Shown: piece by piece, positions 57,309 through 64,000 of the stretch
Position numbering within the stretch: position 1 is the first letter of the stretch
Layout: each line of letters begins with the position of its first letter
Position numbers and translations under genes: made by a program
Source of the DNA: Hippea maritima DSM 10411
GTDB taxonomy: Bacteria; Campylobacterota_A; Desulfurellia; Desulfurellales; Hippeaceae
Assembly (NCBI RefSeq): GCF_000194135.1
Contig: NC_015318.1
Span: 1,308,501 to 1,372,500, forward strand
Reading direction: 5' to 3'
Length of the DNA: 64,000 nucleotides
The notes under the pieces: model-generated
Database searches by the model: none
What the model was told of the DNA's origin: nothing
The model's input: only the letters and a program-made list of their open reading frames with translations

Positions 57309-58007
57309 TTAACGCTGAAGTGATTGCACATTTATCCTCACACTTGGTGAGTGTGTAGTTGCTATATGAAAAGATTTTATATATTTACCCTTGGCTGCAG
57401 CTGGTTTAGCTTTCATTATTGCCTCATACAAAGCAAATATATTCTCTTTAAGCTTTTCATCTTCAAAAGATTTTTTTCCAACGCCTGCATGTATATTTGC
57501 TGTTTTATCTACCCTAAACTCAATCTCTCCAGCTTTTGCCCTTTTGACAGCGTCAGCTACATCAAAAGTAACAGTCCCCACCTTTGGGTTTGGCATTAAG
57601 CCTCTTGGACCCAAAATCTTACCTAAACGACCCACAACACCCATCATATCGGGTGTTGCTATAACCTTGTCAAATTCAAGCCAGCCTTCTTTTGCGATCT
57701 TATCTGCATATTCCTGGCCGCCCACATAATCAGCACCAGCCTCTTCTGCTTCTTTTATTTTTTCACCCTTTGCAAACACTAAAACCCTAACGGTCTTACC
57801 CGTTCCATAGGGCAAAGCCACAGATCCTCTAACAACTTGGTCTGAATGTCTCGGGTCAACCCCAAGCCTCATGTGCACCTCTACAGTCTCATCATAGTTA
57901 GCATAAGCTATCTCTTTGAGAATCTTTAAGGCTTCATCCAAAGAATATTCCTTCAAGTAATCGTACTTCTTCAAAGCTTCAATGTACTTTTTACCTCTTT
58001 TTGCCAT
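57309..58007 (-). CDS. rplA: 50S ribosomal protein L1
   Basis: The 232-residue protein has [35 protein letters not shown] and [20 protein letters not shown], typical of L1. It forms the mobile stalk at the E site and represses the rplK-rplA mRNA in E. coli. It follows rplK after 44 bases, which hold a small CCAC/GTGG stem. Confidence 0.97.
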   Translation of the reverse strand: MAKRGKKYIEALKKYDYLKEYSLDEALKILKEIAYANYDETVEVHMRLGVDPRHSDQVVRGSVALPYGTGKTVRVLVFAKGEKIKEAEEAGADYVGGQEYADKIAKEGWLEFDKVIATPDMMGVVGRLGKILGPRGLMPNPKVGTVTFDVADAVKRAKAGEIEFRVDKTANIHAGVGKKSFEDEKLKENIFALYEAIMKAKPAAAKGKYIKSFHIATTHSPSVRINVQSLQR

Positions 58008-58051
58008 CGCTCCTCCCTTCGAGCTCCCACCTTAATGTGGTAATAAAGATT

Positions 58052-58483
58052 TCAAAACTCCTCTACTTCTACACCCATATTGATAGCTGTTCCAGCTACT
58101 ATCTTCATAGCCTTCTCAATATCATCCGTATTAAGATCGGGTAGCTTTATCTTTGCAATCTCTTCAAGCTGCTGCTTGCTTAGTTTTCCGACCTTCTGTC
58201 TTGCTGCATCGGATGAGCCTTTCTCTATCCCCAAAGCTTTCTTAATAAGAGAACTTGCCGGTGGAGTCTTTGTTATAAAATCAAAAGACCTATCTGAATA
58301 AACAGTGATAACAACAGGAACAATATCCCCGACCCTGTCCTTTGTAACATCATTAAATTTTTTAACAAAGTCCATTATGTTTACACCATGCTGACCCAAA
58401 GCAGGACCAACAGGCGGAGCAGGTGATGCCTTTCCCGCTTCTATCTGAAGCTTAATTTGAGCAGCTACCTCTTTCTTAGCCAT
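58052..58483 (-). CDS. rplK: 50S ribosomal protein L11
   Basis: The 143-residue protein has [35 protein letters not shown], the thiostrepton-binding N-terminal proline region, and the C-terminal rRNA-binding domain ([18 protein letters not shown]). L11 senses deacylated tRNA with RelA. It follows nusG by 12 bases. Confidence 0.97.
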   Translation of the reverse strand: MAKKEVAAQIKLQIEAGKASPAPPVGPALGQHGVNIMDFVKKFNDVTKDRVGDIVPVVITVYSDRSFDFITKTPPASSLIKKALGIEKGSSDAARQKVGKLSKQQLEEIAKIKLPDLNTDDIEKAMKIVAGTAINMGVEVEEF

Positions 58484-58495
58484 TGCAAAACTCCT

Positions 58496-59035
58496 TTATT
58501 CCACTTTCTCTACTTGATTGTAATTCAGTTCAACAGGCGTTGAGCGCCCGAATATGCTTATCAATATCCTTAATCTTCCCTTATCTACATCAACCTCATC
58601 TATTGTGCCTGTAAAGTTGGCGAATGGACCATCCAATACTCTAACCTGCTCGCCAGGCTCAAATGATACAGATAATCTCGGGGCCTCTTTGGAACTCTCC
58701 ACACGCTGCATAATATCCCTTATTTCTTTCTCATCCATAGGAAGAGGCTCATTTTTATAACCAACAAAACCCGAAACAAATGACATTCTTTTTACAAGAT
58801 TGTAAAGTTTATCACTCATGCGGGCCTTAACAAAGACATAGCTCGGATAGAGGCATTTTTTCACTTTTTCCTTTTTGTTGTTCTTCTTTATTTCAATAAC
58901 CTCTTCAAAAGGTACAAAAATCTCCTCTACCTCGCCTTCCAAACCTTCTTCCTTAAGCTTGTTTTGAAGCATAACCTTTACTTTATCTTCATAACCAACC
59001 TGCGTATGGATAGCATACCACTTAAAATCGCTCAT
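58496..59035 (-). CDS. nusG: transcription elongation/antitermination factor NusG
   Basis: The 179-residue protein has an N-terminal NGN domain (WYAIHTQVGYEDKVK, KKCLYPSYVFVKA) that binds polymerase and a C-terminal KOW domain (GEQVRVLDGPFANFTGTIDEVD) for Rho or S10. Fourteen bases separate it from secE. Confidence 0.97.
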   Translation of the reverse strand: MSDFKWYAIHTQVGYEDKVKVMLQNKLKEEGLEGEVEEIFVPFEEVIEIKKNNKKEKVKKCLYPSYVFVKARMSDKLYNLVKRMSFVSGFVGYKNEPLPMDEKEIRDIMQRVESSKEAPRLSVSFEPGEQVRVLDGPFANFTGTIDEVDVDKGRLRILISIFGRSTPVELNYNQVEKVE

Positions 59036-59049
59036 TTATAAACAACCTT

Positions 59050-59232
59050 CTATTTGAAAAGTGATTGTAATCCTACAGAGAGAAAATAGTCCAGCAGGCT
59101 CAAAACAAAAGCCACTATTACCGTAAAAACTATCACGGAAATAGTGGCTGATGAGACCTCTTTTTTGCCAGGCCAGACTACTTTTTTAAACTCTATTTTA
59201 ACCTCTTCTAAAAAACTCAACACCTTTTTCAT
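59050..59232 (-). CDS. secE: preprotein translocase subunit SecE
   Basis: The 60-residue protein has the conserved amphipathic segment EEVKIEFKKVVWPGKKEV and one C-terminal membrane helix (~residues 32-52), the minimal single-helix SecE. It clamps SecY (33191-34489). It follows tRNA-Trp by 10 bases. Confidence 0.96.
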   Translation of the reverse strand: MKKVLSFLEEVKIEFKKVVWPGKKEVSSATISVIVFTVIVAFVLSLLDYFLSVGLQSLFK

Positions 59233-59242
59233 AACAAAAAAA

Positions 59243-59319
59243 TGGCAGGCCAGGGAGGACTCGAACCCCCAACCAACGGTTTTGGAGACCGCCGCTCTAC
59301 CAATTGGAGCTACTGGCCT
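59243..59319 (-). tRNA. tRNA-Trp (CCA), 3' CCA encoded
   Basis: The cloverleaf has acceptor AGGCCAG/CTGGCCT, anticodon loop CTCCAAA (anticodon CCA), T arm GGGGG/CTCCC with TTCGAGT, and an encoded CCA end. It lies between rpmG and secE, a conserved position in many bacteria. Its first two bases overlap the rpmG stop codon. Confidence 0.97.
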
Positions 59320-59467
59320 ACTTTACCTCTCTATGTATTGTGTGTTTTCTGCAAAATGGACAATATTTCCTTAACTCAAGCTTCTCTTTATTTTTCTTCT
59401 TATCCCTTGTGCTGGTATAGTTTTTTCTTTTACACTCAGAACAAGCAAGCGTTACCATCTCGCGCAT
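59318..59467 (-). CDS. rpmG: 50S ribosomal protein L33
   Basis: The 49-residue product (MREMVTLACSECKRKNYT... HREVK) has two zinc-binding pairs, CSEC (residues 9-12) and CPFC (36-39), so it is the C+ form. The ATG at 59467 lies 4 bases after the tuf stop. The stop TAG shares two bases with tRNA-Trp. A second ATG at residue 4 is possible. Confidence 0.94.
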   Translation of the reverse strand: MREMVTLACSECKRKNYTSTRDKKKNKEKLELRKYCPFCRKHTIHREVK

Positions 59468-59469
59468 TT

Positions 59470-60670
59470 TCTTACTCCAATATCTCCGTTATTACACCAG
59501 CACCAACTGTCTTGCCACCTTCCCTGATAGCAAAGCGTGTCTCTTTTTCTAAAGCAACAGGTGCAATGAGTTCAACTGTAAGTTCTACATTATCTCCTGG
59601 CATAACCATTTCAACGCCTTCTGGTAGGTGGACTGTTCCTGTAACATCTGTCGTTCTTATGTAAAACTGAGGTCTGTAACCCTCAAAGAATGGAGTATGT
59701 CTTCCACCTTCATCTTTGGTGAGAACATAGACCTGAGCTTTAAACTTCTTGTGAGGTGTGATGGAACCAGGTTTGGCTAAAACCATTCCTCTTTCAACTT
59801 CCTCTTTTTTGATACCCCTTAGAAGAACTCCAACGTTATCACCAGCTATTGCCTCATCAAGAATCTTTCTGAACATCTCAAGGGATGTAGCAACGGTCTT
59901 CCTTGTCTCACCGAAGCCTACTATCTCTATCTCCTCACCAGGCTTTAGAACACCTCTTTCAACCCTACCTGTAACAACAGTTCCTCTTCCTGAGATGGAG
60001 AAGATATCCTCTATTGGCATCAAGAACGGTTTATCTGCCTCTCTCTGTGGTGTTGGAATATATTCATCAACTGCATCCATTAGCTCTTCGATAGCCTTCT
60101 TTGCCTCTGGGTCTCCCTCTAAAGCTTTAAGAGCAGAGCCTCTAATTACTGGAACATCATCACCTGGGAAGTCATATTTAGATAGAAGCTCTCTAACCTC
60201 CATCTCAACAAGATCAATAAGCTCTGGGTCGTCAACCATATCTGTTTTATTTAGGAATACTACGATGTATGGAACATTAACCTGCCTTGCAAGAAGTATA
60301 TGCTCTCTTGTCTGTGGCATTGGACCATCTGCTGCAGAAACAACAAGTATAGCACCATCCATCTGGGCAGCACCTGTAATCATGTTCTTGATGTAGTCAG
60401 CATGCCCTGGGCAGTCAACGTGAGCGTAATGTCTTTTATCTGTTTCATACTCAACGTGAGCTGTGTTGATTGTAACACCTCTTTCCCTTTCCTCTGGTGC
60501 ATTATCAATTTCGTTGTAGTCCTTAAACTCTGCTTTACCCTTCTCTGCAAGAACCTTTGTGATAGCTGCAGTTAGAGTAGTCTTACCATGGTCAACGTGT
60601 CCAATAGTACCGATGTTAACATGGGGTTTTGAGCGGACATATTTTTCTTTTGCCATAAGAGCCTCCTTAA
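59470..60670 (-). repeat. 1.2-kb tuf direct repeat, copy 2
   Basis: This is the partner of 43359-44559 in the same orientation, at a distance of 16,111 bases. Homologous exchange between the copies could delete rpoBC and the str genes, so the repeat is kept only because the loss would be lethal. Confidence 0.93.
59472..60656 (-). CDS. tuf: elongation factor Tu, copy in the tRNA-secE-nusG cluster
   Basis: The 394-residue protein is identical to the one encoded at 43361-44545. The start is the ATG at 60656, preceded by AGGAGGC; a longer frame runs back into tRNA-Thr but has no site. It is the E. coli tufB-like copy, directly after four tRNA genes, so the transcript is cut to release tRNAs and tuf mRNA. 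Confidence 0.98.
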   Translation of the reverse strand: MAKEKYVRSKPHVNIGTIGHVDHGKTTLTAAITKVLAEKGKAEFKDYNEIDNAPEERERGVTINTAHVEYETDKRHYAHVDCPGHADYIKNMITGAAQMDGAILVVSAADGPMPQTREHILLARQVNVPYIVVFLNKTDMVDDPELIDLVEMEVRELLSKYDFPGDDVPVIRGSALKALEGDPEAKKAIEELMDAVDEYIPTPQREADKPFLMPIEDIFSISGRGTVVTGRVERGVLKPGEEIEIVGFGETRKTVATSLEMFRKILDEAIAGDNVGVLLRGIKKEEVERGMVLAKPGSITPHKKFKAQVYVLTKDEGGRHTPFFEGYRPQFYIRTTDVTGTVHLPEGVEMVMPGDNVELTVELIAPVALEKETRFAIREGGKTVGAGVITEILE

Positions 60671-60679
60671 AAAAACTTA

Positions 60680-60756
<77 letters not shown>

Positions 60757-60770
60757 CAAATAAATAAAAA

Positions 60771-60847
60771 TGGAGCGGGAAACGGGACTCGAACCCGCGA
60801 CCCTCAGCTTGGAAGGCTGATGCTCTAGCCAACTGAGCTATTCCCGC
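60771..60847 (-). tRNA. tRNA-Gly (TCC), 3' CCA encoded
   Basis: Acceptor GCGGGAA/TTCCCGC, anticodon loop CTTCCAA (anticodon TCC) on a TCAGC/GCTGA stem, T arm GCGGG/CCCGT with TTCGAGT, encoded CCA. Confidence 0.96.
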
Positions 60848-60861
60848 TCTTAAAATTAAAA

Positions 60862-60947
60862 TGGTGGAGAGGGGAGGATTCGAACCTCCGAAGGCGTAAG
60901 CCGGCAGATTTACAGTCTGCTCCCTTTGACCGCTCGGGAACCTCTCC
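60862..60947 (-). tRNA. tRNA-Tyr (GTA), 3' CCA encoded
   Basis: Acceptor GGAGAGG/CCTCTCC, anticodon loop CTGTAAA (anticodon GTA) on a GCAGA/TCTGC stem, and the long variable arm of class II tRNAs (CGGCTTACGCCTTCG), encoded CCA. Confidence 0.97.
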
Positions 60948-60950
60948 ACA

Positions 60951-61026
60951 TGGAGCTGGCGAAGGGACTTGAACCCCCAACCGGCTGATTACAAGTCAGC
61001 TGCTCTACCGATTGAGCTACGCCAGC
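60951..61026 (-). tRNA. tRNA-Thr (TGT), 3' CCA encoded
   Basis: Acceptor GCTGGCG/CGCCAGC, anticodon loop CTTGTAA (anticodon TGT) on a GCTGA/TCAGC stem, encoded CCA. It is the first gene of the superoperon, about 6 bases after the expected transcription start. Confidence 0.96.
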
Positions 61027-61038
61027 AAGCAAAATGGG

Positions 61039-61066
61039 ATTATATACAGTTAATTGCATTTGTCAA
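61039..61066 (-). promoter_or_regulatory. main promoter of the tRNA/tuf/ribosomal superoperon
   Basis: On the minus strand TTGACA (61066-61061), 16 bp, TATAAT (61044-61039), a consensus match. CCC follows the -10 box, which may act as a GC-rich discriminator. An insertion sequence begins only 5 bp upstream of the -35 box. Confidence 0.85.
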
Positions 61067-61092
61067 CAAAAAAATAGGTATTTTACCAGATA

Positions 61093-61114
61093 GGTCCAAA
61101 CATACTTACCACCT
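61093..61114 (+). repeat. left terminal inverted repeat of the insertion sequence
   Basis: This 22-base block matches the inverted block 62451-62472 at 21 of 22 positions. The 8 bases outside it match poorly, so the true tip may be slightly different. Confidence 0.7.
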
Positions 61115-61136
61115 AAAGCAAATAGAGGTAATATCT

Positions 61137-61373
61137 ATGTCTGAGAATGAGAATGATAGAAAAGAGAGTGGAGGCACCAACATGGAAGTGAAGAGAATAA
61201 GAAAGATAGTAGGGGCAGAAAACCTGAAAGTAGGTTTTCTGCCCGTTAAATCTTTCTCTTTCTCAAGGGCTGATGCAGCCCACATCCTCTTTTGCATATT
61301 CAAATCACTGGATTTGAATATAATAGGAAGACCCATAAAACTCCTAAAGGGATGGAGGCTGCATCATGGATAG
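61137..61373 (+). CDS. small reading frame in the insertion-sequence leader
   Basis: The 78-codon frame starts at an ATG with GAGGT 7 bases before it, and its stop overlaps the transposase ATG (ATGGATAG). The predicted product (MSENENDRKESGG... ) has a very hydrophilic start and a basic tail; I do not recognise it. The DNA it spans forms two long perfect stems, which is unusual for protein-coding sequence. It may be a leader whose translation opens the fold and lets the transposase be made, or it may not be expressed as a protein with its own function. Confidence 0.45.
   Translation: MSENENDRKESGGTNMEVKRIRKIVGAENLKVGFLPVKSFSFSRADAAHILFCIFKSLDLNIIGRPIKLLKGWRLHHG
61201..61256 (+). other. long foldback 1 in the insertion-sequence leader
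   Basis: GGGCAGAAAACCT (61213-61225) and AGGTTTTCTGCCC (61232-61244) form a perfect 13-bp stem with a 6-base loop. An outer 7-bp stem, GAAAGAT (61201-61207) with ATCTTTC (61250-61256), is separated by symmetrical 5-base bulges. Confidence 0.85.
61271..61366 (+). promoter_or_regulatory. foldback 2 covering the transposase ribosome-binding site and start
   Basis: TGATGCAGCC (61271-61280) pairs with GGCTGCATCA (61357-61366), whose last base is the A of the transposase ATG. CATCC (61283-61287) pairs with GGATG (61350-61354). Inside is an 11-bp hairpin, ATATTCAAATC (61296-61306) with GATTTGAATAT (61311-61321). The GGAGG site (61354-61358) and start codon would be hidden in this fold. Confidence 0.8.
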
Positions 61374-62529
61374 TATATACCACACTTTGAGAAAATCAAA
61401 CCCTGCAAGTGCAAGAATTTTGGTCAGAAAGGTTTTAGAGAAAAACAACGGCAATGTCTCAAAAACAGCAAGAATACTTGGCATATCAAGGGCTACAGTG
61501 AGAAGGGCAAGGGATGGAGAACTAAATGACTTATCAAGAAGACCAAAGAACATAAGAAAAAAGATAGACTGTTCTCTTGAAAAACTCATTGTTGAAGAGG
61601 CAAAAAGCACAGGGTACAGATACAGGCTTCTAAGCTATTACCTAAAGAACAAATACTCCATAGAGATAAGCGAAAACACAATAAAGAAGGTTTTAAAGAG
61701 AAACAGGGTGAGGAAAAAGAAAATAAGGACTCTAAACAAAAACAGAAGGCATCTTTATGATTATGAACACCTGACGCCCTTTAGCCACCTTCAGATAGAC
61801 ACAAAACACATACTGGATGAAACATCTCTACCAAAGAGCGTGTATAGACACATAGAGAAATACGACCTGCCAAAATATGAATGGAACGCAATAGATGTAA
61901 AAACGAGAATGAGATTTACAGCTTACTCCCATACTCTTTCTGCATCCTTTGGATTTGCTTTTATCCTTTTTGTCGTACTGTGGTTAAAGCTGCACAATGT
62001 AAGGGGAAAAATAAACATAAGGTTGGACAACGGTTCTGAATTTGCATCCTCAAGCAGAAGAAAATTGGATGAATACAACGAATTCTTTTCAAAACTGAAT
62101 GTAGAGTTAAAACCCATACCACCAGGTGCAAAACACCTCCAGGCTATAGTTGAAAACTCACACAGAAAAGACGATGAATCATTTTTCTCCATTCATCCAG
62201 AAAGGTGCAGGAATGACGCTGAGTTCTTGCTCAAAGCTCAACAATGGCAGGATACATGGAATACAGCAAGACCTCACTATGGCATAGACATGAACGGCCT
62301 AACGCCTTTTGAGAAACTGAAATCAACAAAAGCTATGATATCTGAAAACATAGTAAGGTTTCCAACCTTACTACTGGAAGATATCATAAGGGTAGCAGGC
62401 TACCCTTATGAATGGTTGAGTAAGTTTGTGAACCTGTATATATTTAGTAGAGGTGGTAAGTATGTGTGGACCATTTACCAAAATAGGTATTTTTTATTTT
62501 CTTGTTCTAAAAGGCAGAGTGTATTATAA
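61366..62529 (+). CDS. DDE transposase (IS481-like, rve integrase core)
   Basis: The 387-residue protein has an N-terminal helix-turn-helix (NVSKTARILGISRATVRRA, residues ~30-48), a second DNA-binding region, and an integrase core with the acidic triad: D in LQIDTKH, D in IRLDNGSEF and E in AIVENSHRKDDE. The C-terminal RPHYGIDMNGLTPFEKL is typical of IS481/IS3 relatives. GGAGG lies 7 bases before the ATG but is inside a foldback. The frame has no stop inside the element: it reads through the right repeat and ends at 62527-62529 in host DNA, inside the queA promoter. The enzyme looks intact. Confidence 0.85.
   Translation: MDSIYHTLRKSNPASARILVRKVLEKNNGNVSKTARILGISRATVRRARDGELNDLSRRPKNIRKKIDCSLEKLIVEEAKSTGYRYRLLSYYLKNKYSIEISENTIKKVLKRNRVRKKKIRTLNKNRRHLYDYEHLTPFSHLQIDTKHILDETSLPKSVYRHIEKYDLPKYEWNAIDVKTRMRFTAYSHTLSASFGFAFILFVVLWLKLHNVRGKINIRLDNGSEFASSSRRKLDEYNEFFSKLNVELKPIPPGAKHLQAIVENSHRKDDESFFSIHPERCRNDAEFLLKAQQWQDTWNTARPHYGIDMNGLTPFEKLKSTKAMISENIVRFPTLLLEDIIRVAGYPYEWLSKFVNLYIFSRGGKYVWTIYQNRYFLFSCSKRQSVL
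62451..62472 (-). repeat. right terminal inverted repeat of the insertion sequence
   Basis: Partner of the left repeat 61093-61114. The transposase reading frame passes through it without a stop. Confidence 0.7.
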
Positions 62530-62530
62530 T
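62502..62530 (+). promoter_or_regulatory. queA promoter, giving a near-leaderless mRNA
   Basis: TTGTTC (62502-62507), 17 bp, TATAAT (62525-62530). The queA ATG at 62540 is 9 bases past the -10 box and has no Shine-Dalgarno sequence. The insertion sequence ends 8 bp before the -35 box. Confidence 0.6.
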
Positions 62531-62539
62531 GACAGCGAT

Positions 62540-63571
62540 ATGGAAGTAAGCCTTTTTGATTACAATCTACCCAAAGAACTGATAGCACAACACCCTCACA
62601 TACCCAGGGATGAATGCAAACTTTTGGTGTGTAATAGACAAAATCACACAATAGAACATAGAATCTTTAAAGAGATCATAAACTACATAGACGAAAACGA
62701 CCTGCTTGTATTAAACGATACCAAGGTAATACCTGCTCGCATCTTTGCCCAAAAACCCACAGGCGGAAAGATAGAGATATTTTTGCTTGAGGAGATAGGA
62801 AAAGGAAGATTTTTATGCCTAACCAGAGGCAAACTAAAGAAAGACACGATCGTTTACCTAAAAAACTCAAAAACAGCACGCATAACACGAATAGAAAACT
62901 CAGACAAACGCATAGTTGAGTTTGAAACCAATGAAAACATATACGAACTACTTGAAGATATTGGAGAGGTCCCACTACCTCCCTATATCCAACGCAATTA
63001 CGACAATTACAACAAAGAAAAGGATTTTAAATATTACCAAACAGTTTTTGCCAAAAAGGAAGGTGCTGTAGCAAGCCCAACGGCAGGTCTGCATTTTACA
63101 GAAAAACTTATAAACTCCATAAAAGCAAAAGGAGTAAAAATAGCATACATAACACTGCATGTTGGTATAGGAACCTTTAGGCCTGTTAAAGAAAAAGAGG
63201 TGGAAAAACACAAAATGCATTCAGAGAAATACCAAATAAGCAAAGAAACCGCCGATCTATTCAATCAAACAAAATCAAAAAGGAGGAGAGTAATAGCCGT
63301 TGGAACAACAGTGGTTAGAGCATTAGAAAGCTCAATAAACAAAGATGGGATTCTAAAACCACAGAAATCTTCAACAGATATATTTATCTATCCTGGCTAT
63401 AAATACAAAGCAGTGGATGCACTTATTACAAATTTTCACCTGCCAAAATCCACCCTACTAATGCTTGTAAGTGCATTTTATGAAAGAGAGAAAATACTAA
63501 ATTGCTACAAGGAGGCAATAGATAAACATTACCGCTTCTTCAGCTTCGGTGACGCCATGTTTATTTATTAA
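62540..63571 (+). CDS. queA: S-adenosylmethionine:tRNA ribosyltransferase-isomerase
   Basis: QueA transfers and rearranges the ribosyl part of SAM onto preQ1 in tRNA to form epoxyqueuosine. The 343-residue protein from ATG 62540 begins MEVSLFDYNLPKELIAQHP and has VLNDTKVIPARIF, VASPTAGLHFTEKL, LHVGIGTFRPV and NFHLPKSTLLMLVSAF, all family hallmarks. A longer frame back to 62453 would include insertion-sequence DNA and is unlikely. The stop overlaps the convergent trmL gene by 4 bases. Confidence 0.96.
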   Translation: MEVSLFDYNLPKELIAQHPHIPRDECKLLVCNRQNHTIEHRIFKEIINYIDENDLLVLNDTKVIPARIFAQKPTGGKIEIFLLEEIGKGRFLCLTRGKLKKDTIVYLKNSKTARITRIENSDKRIVEFETNENIYELLEDIGEVPLPPYIQRNYDNYNKEKDFKYYQTVFAKKEGAVASPTAGLHFTEKLINSIKAKGVKIAYITLHVGIGTFRPVKEKEVEKHKMHSEKYQISKETADLFNQTKSKRRRVIAVGTTVVRALESSINKDGILKPQKSSTDIFIYPGYKYKAVDALITNFHLPKSTLLMLVSAFYEREKILNCYKEAIDKHYRFFSFGDAMFIY

Positions 63572-63999
63572 AAACAAACCTGCCTTATGGCCTCGTAGAG
63601 CACAACAGCAACACTGTCAGCCAAATTTAGCGAACGCACCTTATCCGTCATAGGTATATTTATAGCTTTATCAAGATTGGCCTCTATAAAATCATTAGGT
63701 AAGCCCTGTGTCTCAGAACCAAAAATCAAAAAATCACCCTCTTCAAAATAAACTTCAAAATAAGGCTTTACGGCTTTGGTTGAGGCAAGAAAAAATTTTC
63801 TATTGCCATATTTGTTCAAAAAATCGCTTAATGAGTCATGCATCTCTAATTTGAGGTTTTCCCAATAATCCAGACCTGCTCTTTTAAGTCTTTTATCGTT
63901 CAGAGAAAAACCCAAAGGTTTTATCAGATGCAATGTGGAATTTGTGGCTACACAGAGACGGGCAATATTTCCAGTGTTGGGTGGTATGTCAGGTTGAAA
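63568..63999 (-). CDS. trmL: tRNA (cytidine(34)-2'-O)-methyltransferase, 5' end cut by window
   Basis: TrmL methylates the ribose of the wobble base in tRNA-Leu. The frame is open to the window end; the visible 143 residues include PPNTGNIARLC, LHLIKPLGFSLNDKRLKRAGLDYW, FGSETQGLP and SLNLADSVAVVLYEA, the SPOUT trefoil-knot motifs. Only about 10 N-terminal residues seem to be missing. It sits convergent to another tRNA-modification gene, queA. Confidence 0.92.
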   Translation of the reverse strand, partial: FQPDIPPNTGNIARLCVATNSTLHLIKPLGFSLNDKRLKRAGLDYWENLKLEMHDSLSDFLNKYGNRKFFLASTKAVKPYFEVYFEEGDFLIFGSETQGLPNDFIEANLDKAINIPMTDKVRSLNLADSVAVVLYEAIRQVCF

Positions 64000-64000
64000 T

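Larger units (their letters stand above)
61071..62493 (+). mobile_element. insertion sequence with DDE transposase, flanked by a 14-bp direct repeat
   Basis: AAAATAGGTATTTT occurs at 61071-61084 and again at 62480-62493, the likely target duplication. Just inside are inverted repeats: GGTCCAAACATACTTACCACCT (61093-61114, given here with one mismatch to the other end) and its inverted partner at 62451-62472, 21 of 22 matching. Between lie a 78-codon reading frame in highly folded DNA and a transposase. The direct repeat is itself nearly palindromic. The element lies between the divergent promoters of the tRNA operon and queA. It resembles IS481-type elements, though the family is uncertain. 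Confidence 0.75.

Noticed and set aside
61085..61366. Bridge-RNA-type guide of IS110 elements
   Set aside because: The transposase has a DDE integrase core with an N-terminal helix-turn-helix, not the RuvC-like/serine domains of IS110 proteins, so that mechanism is not supported.
62453..62539. Longer queA frame starting at 62453
   Set aside because: The first 29 codons come from the insertion sequence and the promoter; the family start is the ATG at 62540.

Overview
The window is an AT-rich bacterial chromosome segment with heavy use of ATA, AGA and AGG codons. It carries hydrogenase-maturation genes, a hydrogenase-4/complex I-like membrane subunit and separate rpoB and rpoC genes. It also has the gene order Thr-Tyr-Gly-Thr tRNAs, tuf, rpmG, tRNA-Trp, secE, nusG, rplKAJL, rpoBC. 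This suggests a thermophilic anaerobe using H2, most like Desulfurellales (Hippea/Desulfurella; formerly Deltaproteobacteria, now Campylobacterota). The genus is an inference from gene content and style, not a proven match.

Region 1 (1-11.7 kb, mostly + strand) holds energy metabolism and metallocofactors. It begins with the 3' end of a proton-pumping membrane subunit. Next is a Moco/Tuco-type riboswitch in front of two tandem molybdate/tungstate-binding-like proteins, then cobU on the opposite strand. After that come an RlmI-like rRNA methyltransferase coupled to hypF, a quinone-oxidoreductase-like gene, hypC-hypD-hypE and an SLC13/ArsB-like permease. HypF makes the cyanide ligand precursor, HypE dehydrates it, and HypC/HypD build the Fe(CN)2CO unit of [NiFe] hydrogenases.

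Region 2 (10.8-19.4 kb) has a TPR protein, an HDOD protein and CheR. RNase P RNA follows with a very long P12 arm. A minus-strand operon then encodes a PHP phosphoesterase, a PQQ-propeller lipoprotein, FtsH, a double universal-stress protein, a LOG-family protein and a small unknown protein.

Region 3 (19.4-28.1 kb, + strand) has ribosomal protein S1, SppA and a membrane protein whose stop codon lies inside tRNA-Pro(GGG). A secreted 10-cysteine protein follows. Next is a coupled operon cstA, small protein, ArsA-like ATPase, membrane-anchored protein, in which cstA has an in-frame amber codon. An ankyrin-repeat gene split by a frameshift ends the region.

Region 4 (28.1-61.0 kb, all minus strand) is one nearly unbroken translation/transcription superoperon. 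Read in the direction of transcription it runs: strong promoter, four tRNAs, tuf, rpmG, tRNA-Trp, secE, nusG, rplKA, L10 leader, rplJL, terminator-attenuator, rpoBC, rpsL promoter, rpsLG, fusA, second identical tuf, rpsJ, strong hairpin, the S10 cluster, the spc cluster with secY, adk, map, infA and rpmJ, the alpha cluster, and lspA.

Region 5 (61.0-64 kb) is an insertion sequence with a DDE transposase. It sits between the divergent promoters of the tRNA/tuf operon and queA. Its left part can form large nested foldbacks that would hide the transposase start site. queA and a partial trmL close the window.

The points most worth a second look are the insertion sequence with its structured leader, the amber codon in cstA with its uncharacterised downstream genes, repeated signs of leaderless transcripts, and the riboswitch-controlled twin binding proteins.
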